Of a stretch of DNA of 54,811 nucleotides, positions 7,784 to 17,223 are shown one piece after another (positions within the stretch are counted from its first letter, which is position 1; each line of letters begins with the position of its first letter). The DNA is from Deltaproteobacteria bacterium (GTDB lineage: Bacteria > Desulfobacterota > Desulfobulbia > Desulfobulbales > Desulfurivibrionaceae): contig JAJZRF010000012.1 in assembly GCA_021847425.1 (NCBI GenBank), positions 1-54,811 of the forward strand, read 5' to 3'. The position numbers and the translations under genes are program-made. The notes beneath the pieces are model-generated. The model did not search any database. It saw only the letters and a list, made by a program, of their open reading frames with translations, and was not told the origin of the DNA.

Positions 7784-9631
7784 TCAAGGAGTGTCGGAGT
7801 CCTGTTCCGCTTCCGGGAACAGGGTGGAGGACGAATACCGGCTCGTGCGGAATTTTTCCAGCTGGCCGCGGTAAACGTCTTTATGCTTTCCTGCCCTGGC
7901 AAGAGCCTCCTCTTCCAGGGCCAGGGCCGCTGTCCGGTTGCCGTTGGCCCAGTACGCCGTGGCCAGGGTATCGAGCACATGGGGGGTTCTTTGCCCTGCC
8001 GCTGCCCTTTGCGCGAGGAGCAGGGCCTTGCCCGGGTTGCGCAGCATTGGTTCCTGGGCGGTGATAAGGAGCCAGGCCAGATTGTTCAATGCTTCCGTGT
8101 CGGTGGGATCAAGGCGGAGCGCCTGTTCATAGGAGTCGCGGGCGGCCTGCTCCTGGTGGAGGCTGTATTGCAGATCCCCCAGCAGCTGGAACCAGAGACC
8201 ATTGCCCGGCTGTTCCTGGATTTTTTGCCGGATAAGCGCCTCGGCGAATCTGGCTTTTGGCGCTTCGCCGAGAAGCTCTTGGGGCATGCGCCAGGCAACA
8301 ACGGCGCCGGTGAGCAGGACTGCGGTGTAGAGGAGCAAGGCCAGGTGGACCTTGCGGTGATGGCGGGGGATCCAGGCCGGATTATTTTCGCAGCCATGCA
8401 GGTAATCGATGCGCTGGCCCAGGCCGAAATGGTGCCAGCTGGGCAGATCCCTGATATTGCCGCTGAGCAGCGCGATCTTTTCAAAGACCCGGATCAGGGG
8501 AGAGGCGTGGCCCATGGCGGTCAGGGCATGGAGGTCGGCCTGGCGTTCAAAGTTGCGCATGAAAAAACCGAAGATGAAACGGAAATAGCCAAGCATCAGG
8601 GCAAAAAGAATGAAGGTGCTGGCCAGGGCCAGGATCGTGTCCGGAGATTTTCCGGTGAGCGCGACCAGCTGGTAAAAAAAGTTCGAGTTGAGCAGGAGCA
8701 GAAGCAGAGGGGCGGCCCCCACCTGGGTCAGCAGGCCAAAGCCGAGAAAGAGAAACAGGTAGAGCTGGAGATGGAAGTGTTTGACATGCCCCAGCTCATG
8801 GGCCATGACCGCTTCCATCTCTTCCGGGGTCGTGGCTTCGAGCAGGGCCGGGGTAACCAGGAGATAGCGGAAGCGGCGGCTGAGGCCGATGACCCCGGCG
8901 GTGAGCATGCGCCCCTCAAAGAGCGGCCAGAGCAGAATGTCGGCAAAGCGCAGCCGCTGGCCGCGGCAGAACTCTTCAATGCGTTGCCTTGCCGGGCCGG
9001 AGGGAAGAGGAGTGCAGCCCCAGAGGCGGACAATGGCCAGGGGGAGAAAAAAGATCAGGCCGAAAAGAGAGAGCAACATCAGGACGGGCTCGCCCCAGGG
9101 TGAGGCAAGAAAGTCTTTCAGCGCGGGAAAGGGGGCAAGCTGGATAAGGTCGAAGAGGACGGAGATGATGAGCCAGGGCAGAAGAATGGCGAGGTTGATT
9201 TTGAGGTTTGCCGCAACAAATGAACGGGCGGTAAGGGCTCTGGCGAAAATTCTCTGGTAACTGGGGCGCGCTGCCAGCCAGATGAGGCAGAGATATCCGA
9301 AGAAGAGGATGATTCCCGCAAGATGGGCAATAACCGGGAGCTCTCCGGCAAAAGGCAGTCTGTTCAAGTAGTAGCGGCCTTCCAGCAGGAAGATATCCAC
9401 CCCCAGAAAAACGATGGCCAGAATGGAGAGGCGCTGCTCCACGGCAAAATAGCGGGATGCCGTGGTATCGGAATTGCGGCGGAAAAAATAACGGGCCAGC
9501 TGGTTGAAAAGAACCCCCTTGGCGCAAAAGAGCAACAGGGCTGTAAGCCAAGGGATCTGGGGCTGTTCCGGAACACCTCCGGTGGTAAGAATCAGGATGA
9601 CAACCAGGAGATAGATGAGATTATTGTACAT
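7784..9631 (-). CDS. Membrane-bound M48 family metallopeptidase with C-terminal TPRs
   Basis: 615 residues. Several membrane segments occupy roughly residues 1-230. The zinc site HELGH lies in the helix VMAHELGHVKHFHL (about residue 280), and ERQADLHALTAMG, about 90 residues later, supplies the third ligand glutamate. A further membrane helix (LALLLYTAVLLTGAVVAW) leads into a C-terminal region with TPR-like units (LWFQLLGDLQYSLHQEQAARDSYEQALRLDPTDTEALNNLAW). HtpX/Oma1-type peptidases of this clan act in membrane-protein quality control. The TPR tail suggests substrate or partner docking. It lies upstream of cobO in the same direction, about 95 bases downstream of the J-domain gene, so a proteostasis pair is possible. 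Confidence 0.85.
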   Translation of the reverse strand: MYNNLIYLLVVILILTTGGVPEQPQIPWLTALLLFCAKGVLFNQLARYFFRRNSDTTASRYFAVEQRLSILAIVFLGVDIFLLEGRYYLNRLPFAGELPVIAHLAGIILFFGYLCLIWLAARPSYQRIFARALTARSFVAANLKINLAILLPWLIISVLFDLIQLAPFPALKDFLASPWGEPVLMLLSLFGLIFFLPLAIVRLWGCTPLPSGPARQRIEEFCRGQRLRFADILLWPLFEGRMLTAGVIGLSRRFRYLLVTPALLEATTPEEMEAVMAHELGHVKHFHLQLYLFLFLGFGLLTQVGAAPLLLLLLNSNFFYQLVALTGKSPDTILALASTFILFALMLGYFRFIFGFFMRNFERQADLHALTAMGHASPLIRVFEKIALLSGNIRDLPSWHHFGLGQRIDYLHGCENNPAWIPRHHRKVHLALLLYTAVLLTGAVVAWRMPQELLGEAPKARFAEALIRQKIQEQPGNGLWFQLLGDLQYSLHQEQAARDSYEQALRLDPTDTEALNNLAWLLITAQEPMLRNPGKALLLAQRAAAGQRTPHVLDTLATAYWANGNRTAALALEEEALARAGKHKDVYRGQLEKFRTSRYSSSTLFPEAEQDSDTP

Positions 9632-9727
9632 GGGGGTCGGTTCCGGGTCTGGGGGGAATGGCTGGGTTTTGGGACGCCGGGCCGGGAGCGTGGCGCCGTG
9701 GCGCCGGAAGAAAGAAGGGAGATCGCA

Positions 9728-10603
9728 TCAGCGGCGGAAAGCTGAGCCGTGCATCTGGCCGGAGACCCTGGCGTTGTGCTCTTGATATTGCTGGAGCAGG
9801 GTGCGCAGCTCACTGGGTTCGAGAATCTGTTTTTCAAGAAAAAATTCGCCGAATTTTTTCTGCAGCCGTTTCTGATGGGCAACGAGCATCTGGAGCTGTG
9901 GCTGGGAAAGCAGGCCGAGATCCATGGCTGTCTGGCCAAAAGGTTGCAATATCGGGCGGTTGCGGAGGATGTGCACCACATCCTCCTCGTTAAGCAGGCC
10001 AAAGCGTTGGCCGATTTCTCCCAACCGCGGCCGTTCGGTGCGTTGCCAGATCAGGGCCTGGATAATGGTTCGCCAGTTGATCAGGCCGGAATAGTAAAGG
10101 AAATGGCCGAGAAGCAAGCGGCGGTTCGGCAGGGAGCCCTGGTAGAGGCTCTCCGTATCCCAGAAAACAGAAGGCTGGCCGGAGGTGTTCCGGAAACCGC
10201 CCTTTGTCTGGGCGTGGGTTTTGCCTGGCTTGGGTTTTGCCTGCTGGGGCCTCTGGGGCTTGGGAGGCGCCGGCCGGGGGGGTTGTGCTTTTGCTGGGGC
10301 CTGGCGGGCAGGGGGAGGCAGGCAGTAGCCTTTTTCCTTGGCGTCAAGAAAGGCGGTCAGGTTTTCGTATGCCTCCTGCACGGAATGGAACAGGTCGTGG
10401 CGTTGCCGTTGCACCCGGTCGTTTTCCAGCGCGGCCCGGTCCGGATGGGTTTCCATGGCCCGTTTGCGGTAGGCGCTCTTGATGCCGGAGAGCTGGAGAT
10501 AGTCGAGAAATTCGCGGGAGATGGTGAGTTCCGGCCCAAAAATGATCTCGCAGGAGCGAAAGAGTTCTTTTTCAGCGGCAACTGTTTCCATGGCGTGTCT
10601 CAT
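9728..10603 (-). CDS. J-domain protein with four MshEN-like repeats
   Basis: 291 residues in three parts. A divergent J domain lies at about residues 25-90, with the HPD motif at 53-55. A Pro/Gln/Lys-rich linker follows at about 96-135. The C-terminal half consists of four copies of a roughly 28-residue unit (about 164-191, 193-219, 222-249, 251-276) of the pattern LGxxxxxxGLL...LxxLxxQ. That pattern resembles the half-motifs of MshEN/GspE N-terminal domains, known c-di-GMP binders. A role coupling DnaK recruitment to a ligand or secretion partner is my inference. The start is ambiguous: ATG 10603 sits one base after AGGGAG, and ATG 10591 is also possible. It lies upstream of the M48 peptidase gene in the same direction. 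Confidence 0.7.
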   Translation of the reverse strand: MRHAMETVAAEKELFRSCEIIFGPELTISREFLDYLQLSGIKSAYRKRAMETHPDRAALENDRVQRQRHDLFHSVQEAYENLTAFLDAKEKGYCLPPPARQAPAKAQPPRPAPPKPQRPQQAKPKPGKTHAQTKGGFRNTSGQPSVFWDTESLYQGSLPNRRLLLGHFLYYSGLINWRTIIQALIWQRTERPRLGEIGQRFGLLNEEDVVHILRNRPILQPFGQTAMDLGLLSQPQLQMLVAHQKRLQKKFGEFFLEKQILEPSELRTLLQQYQEHNARVSGQMHGSAFRR

Positions 10604-10882
10604 GCTCCCTGGAGGTTAAGGTGAAAAAGGAAAGTGGTACAGGCAACGCTCTTGGGTTTTGGAAAGCCCGGGTTTTTCGCAAGCGGCCCCGCAGAAAAAA
10701 AATATGCTGCCATGTAAGTCCTGTGCAACGATATGGCCTGTTTATGATAAGATGCACTCTCAAGGGAGCAGCATGTATCAGATGATAAGTAATTAACATT
10801 ATTATGTAGCAGATAACATCTTATTTTTTAACATTTTTTATTCGTATCTCCATGAAATTCTGAGGTGAACGGGGATTTTTTC

Positions 10883-12562
10883 ATGAAACAGCCAGCCGGA
10901 ATTGGGAAACAAAGCGAAGTATCGTCTTATTTGTCTCGTGATTTCAACAGGATGCCAGCATGGGCAGAACTTGGGGAGCTGGCCCGCGCGCCCTATGATT
11001 TAACCGCGCCCGGCGCTCTTTCACCGGCACGAATCCACAGCTGCCGAGCCCATGGTGCCGGATTTGATCTGTTGTATTCCACCCAGCGGGTGGACGAGCC
11101 GGTGCTTGCCGCCCTGCAAAGGCTTGCCGAGGAGAGCGGGGCCGTGGCCCAGTTCCGGCTGATGAAAAAGGGCGCGGTGCTGAACCGGATCGAGGGCTGC
11201 GCCAGCGAGGAGCGGCAGGTGCTGCACACCGCCTGCCGCGATATCTTTGCGCCGGTCAGTCTGGCGCCCGAGGCGTCGGCCCAGGCCAAGGGAGAGCTGG
11301 AAAAGCTGGCCGATTTTCTCGCAGCCCTTGAAGCGGGAACCATCGTTAATGCGGCAGGGGAGCCGTTCACCGATCTGATCCAAGTGGGGATCGGCGGCTC
11401 CGATCTGGGGCCCCGGGCCCTGTATCTGGCCCTGGCCGCCTATAAGATCCCCGGCCGGCGGGTGCATTTCATCAGCAATGTGGACCCTGATGACGCCGCA
11501 GCCACCCTGGGCGGGCTTGATCTTGCCAAAACCCTGGTGAATGTGGTATCAAAAAGCGGCTCCACCCTTGAGACCCTGACCAACGAAGAGCTGGTGCGCA
11601 AGGCCTTTGTCGAGGCGGGGCTTGAGCCAAGCCGGCATTTTCTCGCCGTTACCGGCAAGGGCTCGCCCATGGACAATCCCGCCCGGTATCTCCGCTCTTT
11701 TTACATGTTCGACTCCATCGGCGGACGTTACAGCGCCACCTCCATGGTCGGCGCGGTGATGCTCGGCTTTGGCCTGGGGTACGCGCATCTGCTGGAGATT
11801 CTCCGGGGGGCCCAGGCCATGGATCTGGCCGCGGAAGAACCGGATATCCGTCAGAACCTGCCCTTGCTCCTGGCCCTGCTGGGCATCTGGAACCATAATT
11901 TTCTCGGCTGCGAGACCCTGGCCATCCTGCCATACAGTCAGGCGTTGGTCCGTTTTCCCGCCCATCTCCAGCAATGCGACATGGAAAGCAACGGTAAATC
12001 CGTGACCCGGCAGGGTAAACCCCTGGCCTGGAAAAGCGGCCCCATCATCTGGGGGGAACCGGGCACCAATGGCCAGCATGCCTTTTACCAGCTGATCCAT
12101 CAGGGCACCGTCATCGTGCCCATCGAATTCATCGGCTTTCGCACCAGCCAGTATGACCGCGACCTGCTCATCGAACAGACCACCTCCCAGGAAAAACTGG
12201 TGGCAAACCTTTTGGCCCAGGCCTTGGCCCTGGCCACCGGCCAGCCCCATGAAAACCCCAACCGGCGTTTCGCCGGAAACCGTCCCAGCTCCGTGCTGCT
12301 GGCCGACCGGTTGACGCCCTACACCATGGGCGCTCTCCTGGCTCTCTATGAGGCCAAGGTGGTGTTCCAGGGGTTTATCTGGAACGTCAACTCCTTTGAC
12401 CAGGAAGGCGTGCAGCTGGGGAAAAGGCTGGCCACCCGGTTGTTGGCCCATTACGCCGGCCTGCGGCAGGATCCCGGTTACAGCGGCGAAGCGGCTGATG
12501 ACCTCGGCTGGGCCCTGCTTGGCGCCGCCGGGATGCTTGGGAACTGGCGGACGGGAAAATAA
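10883..12562 (+). CDS. pgi: Glucose-6-phosphate isomerase
   Basis: 559-residue cytoplasmic enzyme interconverting glucose-6-phosphate and fructose-6-phosphate. Family signatures are present: VGIGGSDLGPRALYLAL, VVSKSGSTLETLTNEEL, DSIGGRYSATSMVG and WGEPGTNGQHAFYQLIHQG, with the C-terminal FDQEGVQLGK. The ATG at 10883 is chosen because GGGGA lies seven bases upstream; an upstream GTG (10865) would add six residues. The gene follows an AT-rich 280-bp leader and precedes the GGDEF/EAL gene on the same strand by 88 bases. Together with gap, pgk, tpiA and glgX in this window it supports glycogen and sugar-phosphate turnover. Confidence 0.96.
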   Translation: MKQPAGIGKQSEVSSYLSRDFNRMPAWAELGELARAPYDLTAPGALSPARIHSCRAHGAGFDLLYSTQRVDEPVLAALQRLAEESGAVAQFRLMKKGAVLNRIEGCASEERQVLHTACRDIFAPVSLAPEASAQAKGELEKLADFLAALEAGTIVNAAGEPFTDLIQVGIGGSDLGPRALYLALAAYKIPGRRVHFISNVDPDDAAATLGGLDLAKTLVNVVSKSGSTLETLTNEELVRKAFVEAGLEPSRHFLAVTGKGSPMDNPARYLRSFYMFDSIGGRYSATSMVGAVMLGFGLGYAHLLEILRGAQAMDLAAEEPDIRQNLPLLLALLGIWNHNFLGCETLAILPYSQALVRFPAHLQQCDMESNGKSVTRQGKPLAWKSGPIIWGEPGTNGQHAFYQLIHQGTVIVPIEFIGFRTSQYDRDLLIEQTTSQEKLVANLLAQALALATGQPHENPNRRFAGNRPSSVLLADRLTPYTMGALLALYEAKVVFQGFIWNVNSFDQEGVQLGKRLATRLLAHYAGLRQDPGYSGEAADDLGWALLGAAGMLGNWRTGK

Positions 12563-12650
12563 AAGCGCCGGGAATCAGAGGCGCAGGGAAAATCGTACAT
12601 TTTCGATGTGCTGCCGTTCGATCGTATCTGCGTATTGAGAGACCAAGAGC

Positions 12651-15600
12651 ATGCCTTTGCTGAGACAATGGAAAGCCACCTTGACAGTGCTGGGAACGAT
12701 TCTCTTCCTGTCCGGGGTATTTTTGTTCTGGGGGATCAGAACCCGTTATAATGATTTTGAAACAAAGGTTGGTGCCGGGCAGCACCATGTTCATGCGCTT
12801 TTTGATCTGGCAACCAGGCAGACCTTTGCCCCTTATCGGTTAAGGATTCATAGTATAACCGCCACCCGTCCCCAGCTGGCCGCCGCTTTTGCCAGACGCG
12901 ACCGGGCCGCCGTGCTGGCCCAGTGTCTTCCCCTGTACGAGGTGTTGCGGAAAGAAAACCTCTCCCTTGTCCAGTTTCAGTTTTACACGCCGGACAACCG
13001 CTCCTTCCTGCGGGTGCAGCAACCCGAGCGGTATGGCGATGACCTTTCCTCCCACCCCATGGTTGTGGAGACCAACAGTCGGCACAAGCCGCTGGCCGGG
13101 TACGAAACCGGGCGCAGCGGGCTGTTTTACCGGATCACCCAGCCTGTTTTCGCTGGGGATGCCTACCTTGGCGCCGTCGAGTTGGGTTTCAAGACGGATC
13201 GGCTTGCAGAGTTTATAGAGCCGGAGCATGGGGTGCAGATGGCCCTGCTGTTTGACAGGGGTCTCTGGCAAGGAGATGAGCATCCGTCGCAACACCCGAC
13301 GCAGGATCTTGGCGGCCAGATTCTGCTTCAGTGTTGTGATAATGTCTTCCGGCACCTGCCGGAACATTTTCATTTCAGTGAAAAAAATCTCGTTCCGCGG
13401 CAGATTCAAGGGCGCTGGTATGTCTTTGATACCAGTCTGACCCTGCCGAATTTCAAGGGCGAGACCGTGGGCCGGGTTGCCCTGGCCATTGAAGTGACCA
13501 GATTTGTCGAGGAATTCAAAACCGTTGTGGGCGTAAGCATCGCCCTGACCCTTGTGGGAGGGTTCATTGCTTTTCTGGTGTTGCATTTTACCTTTTCGCT
13601 GATGCATCGGGAACTGCGTGCGGCAAACCAGTCCCTCTCCGCTTCCAAGGCAGAACTTGGCAAGAGCTTGGCGGAGCTGGAAAAATACCGGCATAACCTT
13701 GAGGAAATCATCGTCGAACGGACGGTGAATCTGGCCAAGACCAATGAGGATCTCAATCAGGAGATTCTCGAACGCGGGCGCATCGAAGAAAGCCTGCGGC
13801 GCAGCGAGAAAAGCCTGGCCAAGGCCCAAAAGATCGCCAAGCTCGGATACTGGGAGTGGGATATTGCCAAAAACAATCTCGTCTGTTCCGAACAGGCCTA
13901 TCGCCTTTTCGGGGTGGGCAAGGAGAATAGAACCTACAGTTATGAAGGGTTCTTGCATTATGTCCAGCTCGAAGATCAGCCAATGGTGCAGGCCTGGTTG
14001 CAGGCGCTGTTGGCAGGCGAATCTGCCCGGAACCTGGATTTCCGCATCGTCCGGCCCGATGGCGAGGAGCGGGATATCCACACGGAAGCCGAGGTCAAGC
14101 GGGATGACCATGGCCGGGCCGTCCAGCTCATGGGCATCGTTCAGGACATCACCGAGGCGAAGCACGCCACCCGGCAGATGGTGCTGTCGGACAATGTTTT
14201 TGAAAACAGCATCGAAGGGATTGTGATCACCGATGCCGGGGGGGTTATCCAGCGGATTAATCCTGCATTTTCGGAGATCACCGGTTATGGGGAGCAGGAG
14301 GTTCTCGGGCAAAACCCCAGGATTCTTAAGTCGGAGCGCCATGGCAACGATTTTTTTGTTGCGATGTGGCGCGCGCTGGTGGACAAGGGGCAATGGCAGG
14401 GAGAGATCTGGAACCGGCGCAAGGACGGGGAGATCTATCCCCAGTGGTTGACCATCACCTCCATCCGGGATCCGCAGGGGAATATCGTCAATTATGTCGG
14501 CGTGTTCCATGACATGACCGAGATCAAGCTGCATGAAGAGCAGTTGCGGTATCAGGCGCACCATGACGCCCTGACCGGCCTGCCCAACCGGATGCTGTTC
14601 AACGACCGGCTGGGGGTGGCCATGGCCCATGCCCGCCGGGAGGAGAACAAGGTGGCGGTATTGTTTCTCGATCTGGATAATTTCAAACGGATCAACGACA
14701 GCCTGGGGCACGCGGTTGGCGATCTGTTGCTCAAGGAGATGGCGGTCCGGCTTGTCCGTTGCCTGCGGGAGATTGACAGCGTGGCCCGCTACGGGGGCGA
14801 TGAATTCATCGTCCTCCTTGAGGGGGTGGAGCAGGAGGAGGATGTGCTGCTGACCGCCCAGAGAATCCTTGAGGGGTTGGCTCCGGTGGTCAGCATCCAG
14901 GGGCATGACTTCTACTTGACCGTCAGTCTGGGCATCGCCTTCTACCCGGAGGACGGCCAGGACCAGGACACCCTGATCAAGAACGCGGATACCGCCATGT
15001 ACCGCGCCAAGGAAAGCGGGAAGAACACCTATCGCGTTTTCACCCCGGCCATGAACAAGCGGGTAACCGAATGGCTGGCCGTGGAAAACAGTCTGCGCAA
15101 GGCCTTGGATCGGGATGAATTTTTTCTCCATTACCAGCCCAAGGTGGATTTGAATACGGGCAGGATTGTGGGGGTGGAGGCCCTTCTCCGTTGGCGCCGT
15201 GAGGACGGAGAGATGATCAGTCCGGCGGATTTCATTCCCATGGCTGAAGACACCGGGCTTATTGTGGAGATCGGCGATTGGGTGCTTGTCCAGGCCTGCA
15301 CCGATCTTTGCGAAATCCTCGGAAAAGGGTATGGACTCAAGATGTCGGTGAATCTTTCCCCCCGCCAGTTCCGGCAGACGGATTTGGCGGGCAAGATCAG
15401 GGCGACCCTGGCTGCGGCCGGAATCGGGGCGGAGGGATTGATCTTTGAGATTACGGAAGGATCGGTCATGGAAAACGAAGGCAAGGCCATTGCCCTGCTC
15501 GGCGAGCTGAGGGGAATGGGGGCGGGGATTTCCATTGACGATTTCGGGACCGGTTATTCCTCCCTGTATTACCTGAAGCAATTGCCCGTCGGCGAATTGA

Positions 15601-15926
15601 AGATAGACCGGAGATTCATCAACGATATCATGGCGCAAGGCAATGATGGGGCCATTGTCGTGGCCATAATCGCCATGGCCAAGAGCCTGGATATGCGGGT
15701 GGTGGCCGAGGGGGTGGAAACCGGAGAGCAGCTGCATTTTCTCCGCAGGTATGGGTGTGATCAGATGCAGGGATTCCTGTTCAGCAAGGCGGTGGCCAAG
15801 GATACACTGCTGGAGATGCTTGATCGTGGAGTTGCGCTTGATCTTGCGGCTTATAAGAGCAGCCCGCAACAGCTTCTGCCCTTTGGCTCCAAGGCGGAGG
15901 ACATAGAGGCAGGCGGCGAACCCTGA
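12651..15926 (+). CDS. Membrane sensor with two PAS domains, GGDEF and EAL
   Basis: 1091-residue c-di-GMP turnover protein. A first membrane helix (about residues 8-28) and a second (about 288-310) flank a periplasmic CACHE-like sensor. A coiled coil and two PAS/PAC domains (about 395-510 and 515-630) follow. The diguanylate cyclase domain carries an intact YGGDEF active site (about residue 715), and the phosphodiesterase domain carries GVEALLRW (about 840), EITEGSVM, DDFGTGYSS and AEGVET. Both catalytic motifs look intact, so net activity cannot be predicted. The ligand is unknown. It is one of two membrane sensors in the window, the other being the chemoreceptor at 50.6 kb. Confidence 0.93.
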   Translation: MPLLRQWKATLTVLGTILFLSGVFLFWGIRTRYNDFETKVGAGQHHVHALFDLATRQTFAPYRLRIHSITATRPQLAAAFARRDRAAVLAQCLPLYEVLRKENLSLVQFQFYTPDNRSFLRVQQPERYGDDLSSHPMVVETNSRHKPLAGYETGRSGLFYRITQPVFAGDAYLGAVELGFKTDRLAEFIEPEHGVQMALLFDRGLWQGDEHPSQHPTQDLGGQILLQCCDNVFRHLPEHFHFSEKNLVPRQIQGRWYVFDTSLTLPNFKGETVGRVALAIEVTRFVEEFKTVVGVSIALTLVGGFIAFLVLHFTFSLMHRELRAANQSLSASKAELGKSLAELEKYRHNLEEIIVERTVNLAKTNEDLNQEILERGRIEESLRRSEKSLAKAQKIAKLGYWEWDIAKNNLVCSEQAYRLFGVGKENRTYSYEGFLHYVQLEDQPMVQAWLQALLAGESARNLDFRIVRPDGEERDIHTEAEVKRDDHGRAVQLMGIVQDITEAKHATRQMVLSDNVFENSIEGIVITDAGGVIQRINPAFSEITGYGEQEVLGQNPRILKSERHGNDFFVAMWRALVDKGQWQGEIWNRRKDGEIYPQWLTITSIRDPQGNIVNYVGVFHDMTEIKLHEEQLRYQAHHDALTGLPNRMLFNDRLGVAMAHARREENKVAVLFLDLDNFKRINDSLGHAVGDLLLKEMAVRLVRCLREIDSVARYGGDEFIVLLEGVEQEEDVLLTAQRILEGLAPVVSIQGHDFYLTVSLGIAFYPEDGQDQDTLIKNADTAMYRAKESGKNTYRVFTPAMNKRVTEWLAVENSLRKALDRDEFFLHYQPKVDLNTGRIVGVEALLRWRREDGEMISPADFIPMAEDTGLIVEIGDWVLVQACTDLCEILGKGYGLKMSVNLSPRQFRQTDLAGKIRATLAAAGIGAEGLIFEITEGSVMENEGKAIALLGELRGMGAGISIDDFGTGYSSLYYLKQLPVGELKIDRRFINDIMAQGNDGAIVVAIIAMAKSLDMRVVAEGVETGEQLHFLRRYGCDQMQGFLFSKAVAKDTLLEMLDRGVALDLAAYKSSPQQLLPFGSKAEDIEAGGEP

Positions 15927-15932
15927 GCCGCG

Positions 15933-17210
15933 CTACCGGTAAAGCAGTTCGAACCGTTCCCAGAAATCCGGAAAGGATTTGACCACGCATCCTTCTCCCT
16001 TAACCCGGACCCCGGGCACCTTCAGGCCGGCCACAGCAAAGCTCATGGCGATGCGGTGGTCGTTGTAGGTGTCAATCTCCGCGCCGTGCAGGGAGGAGGT
16101 GTTGTCGCCGGCCCCGTCGATGATCATGGCGTCGGGGTGTTCCTCTGCCCTGACCCCCAGCTTGGCAAGCTCCGTGACCATAACATGGAGACGGTCGCAC
16201 TCCTTGATCCGCAGATGGGCGATATTCTTGATCACCGTCCTGCCCTTGGCGAAACCGGCAACCACCGCCAGGGTCGGGACCACGTCCGGGCAGTCGCCCA
16301 TGTCCACCTCAACTCCGCGCAGCTCCTTGCCGCCGGTCACGGTGATGCCCGCTCCGGAACGCTGCACCGAGCAGCCCATCCGGGCCAGGATCTCCACCAG
16401 CACGGCATCTCCCTGTAACGATGGCGAGGGCACGTTGGCCACCGTCATCCTGCCGCCGGTCACTGCGGCGGCAGCCCAGAAGTAGGAGGCGCTGGAGGCG
16501 TCGCCTTCCACCGCATATTCCCTGGCCCGGTAGCACCCCTGGGGAATGGAAAAGTGGTTGAGTTCGGGATTGGCGGTTACCTCAATGCCGAAATCTTTCA
16601 TCACGGCCAGGGTCATGCTGACATAGGGTTTGGACAACACCTCTCCGGCCACCAGGAGTTCGGCGGGTTGTTCGGCATAGGGTGCAACCAGGAGCAGGGA
16701 GGAGAGATACTGGCTGCTTTTGCCCTCCGGCAGCAGGGTCTTGCCGCCCTTGATGCCGTGGGCCGCGATGGCAACCGGCGGACAGCCCGTGCCATGGACG
16801 CTGCGGATATCGACCCCCCAGCCGGATAACGCCTCCATCAGGGGCTTGATCGGCCGCTCGTGCATGCGCTGGTCGCCGTTGATGATAAAGGGTCCGTGGC
16901 CCAGGGCCGCCACCGAGGTGAGAAAGCGGGTGGCGGTGCCGTTGTTGCCCAAGAATATTTCTTGCTCCGGCGTGGTGATGACGCCGCCTTTGCCCAAGAC
17001 CCGCCATTGCTCCTGGCCGGGCGTTACGGTGATGCCCATGGCTGCCAGGGCGTGGGAGGTGTATTCGGTGTCCTCGCTGGCCAGGGGGTATTGCAGGATG
17101 CTTTCCCCGTTTGCCAGAGCCGCGGCAATGAGAGCCCGCTGGGTCAGGCTTTTTGAGCCGGGCACGGTGAGGATGGTATCGGTGGAACCAAGGGGGCGGA
17201 TTTCTTTCAT
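15933..17210 (-). CDS. aroA: 3-phosphoshikimate 1-carboxyvinyltransferase (EPSP synthase)
   Basis: 425 residues; joins shikimate-3-phosphate and phosphoenolpyruvate in the sixth step of the shikimate pathway. Motifs seen: GSKSLTQRALIAAALANG near the N-terminus, GNNGTATRFLTSVAALG (phosphoenolpyruvate site, usually GNAGTxxR), EGDASSASYF, and the C-terminal IKECDRLHVMVTELAKLG with YNDHRIAMSFAVAGL. Length is normal. It is the third gene of an aroD-aroE-aroA run on the minus strand, starting 13 bases after aroE ends. Confidence 0.96.
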   Translation of the reverse strand: MKEIRPLGSTDTILTVPGSKSLTQRALIAAALANGESILQYPLASEDTEYTSHALAAMGITVTPGQEQWRVLGKGGVITTPEQEIFLGNNGTATRFLTSVAALGHGPFIINGDQRMHERPIKPLMEALSGWGVDIRSVHGTGCPPVAIAAHGIKGGKTLLPEGKSSQYLSSLLLVAPYAEQPAELLVAGEVLSKPYVSMTLAVMKDFGIEVTANPELNHFSIPQGCYRAREYAVEGDASSASYFWAAAAVTGGRMTVANVPSPSLQGDAVLVEILARMGCSVQRSGAGITVTGGKELRGVEVDMGDCPDVVPTLAVVAGFAKGRTVIKNIAHLRIKECDRLHVMVTELAKLGVRAEEHPDAMIIDGAGDNTSSLHGAEIDTYNDHRIAMSFAVAGLKVPGVRVKGEGCVVKSFPDFWERFELLYR

Positions 17211-17223
17211 AATCAGGCAAGCG

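Noticed and set aside
12840..15869. 1009-codon open frame antisense to the GGDEF/EAL gene
   Set aside because: No recognisable domain; the sense strand carries all conserved motifs.
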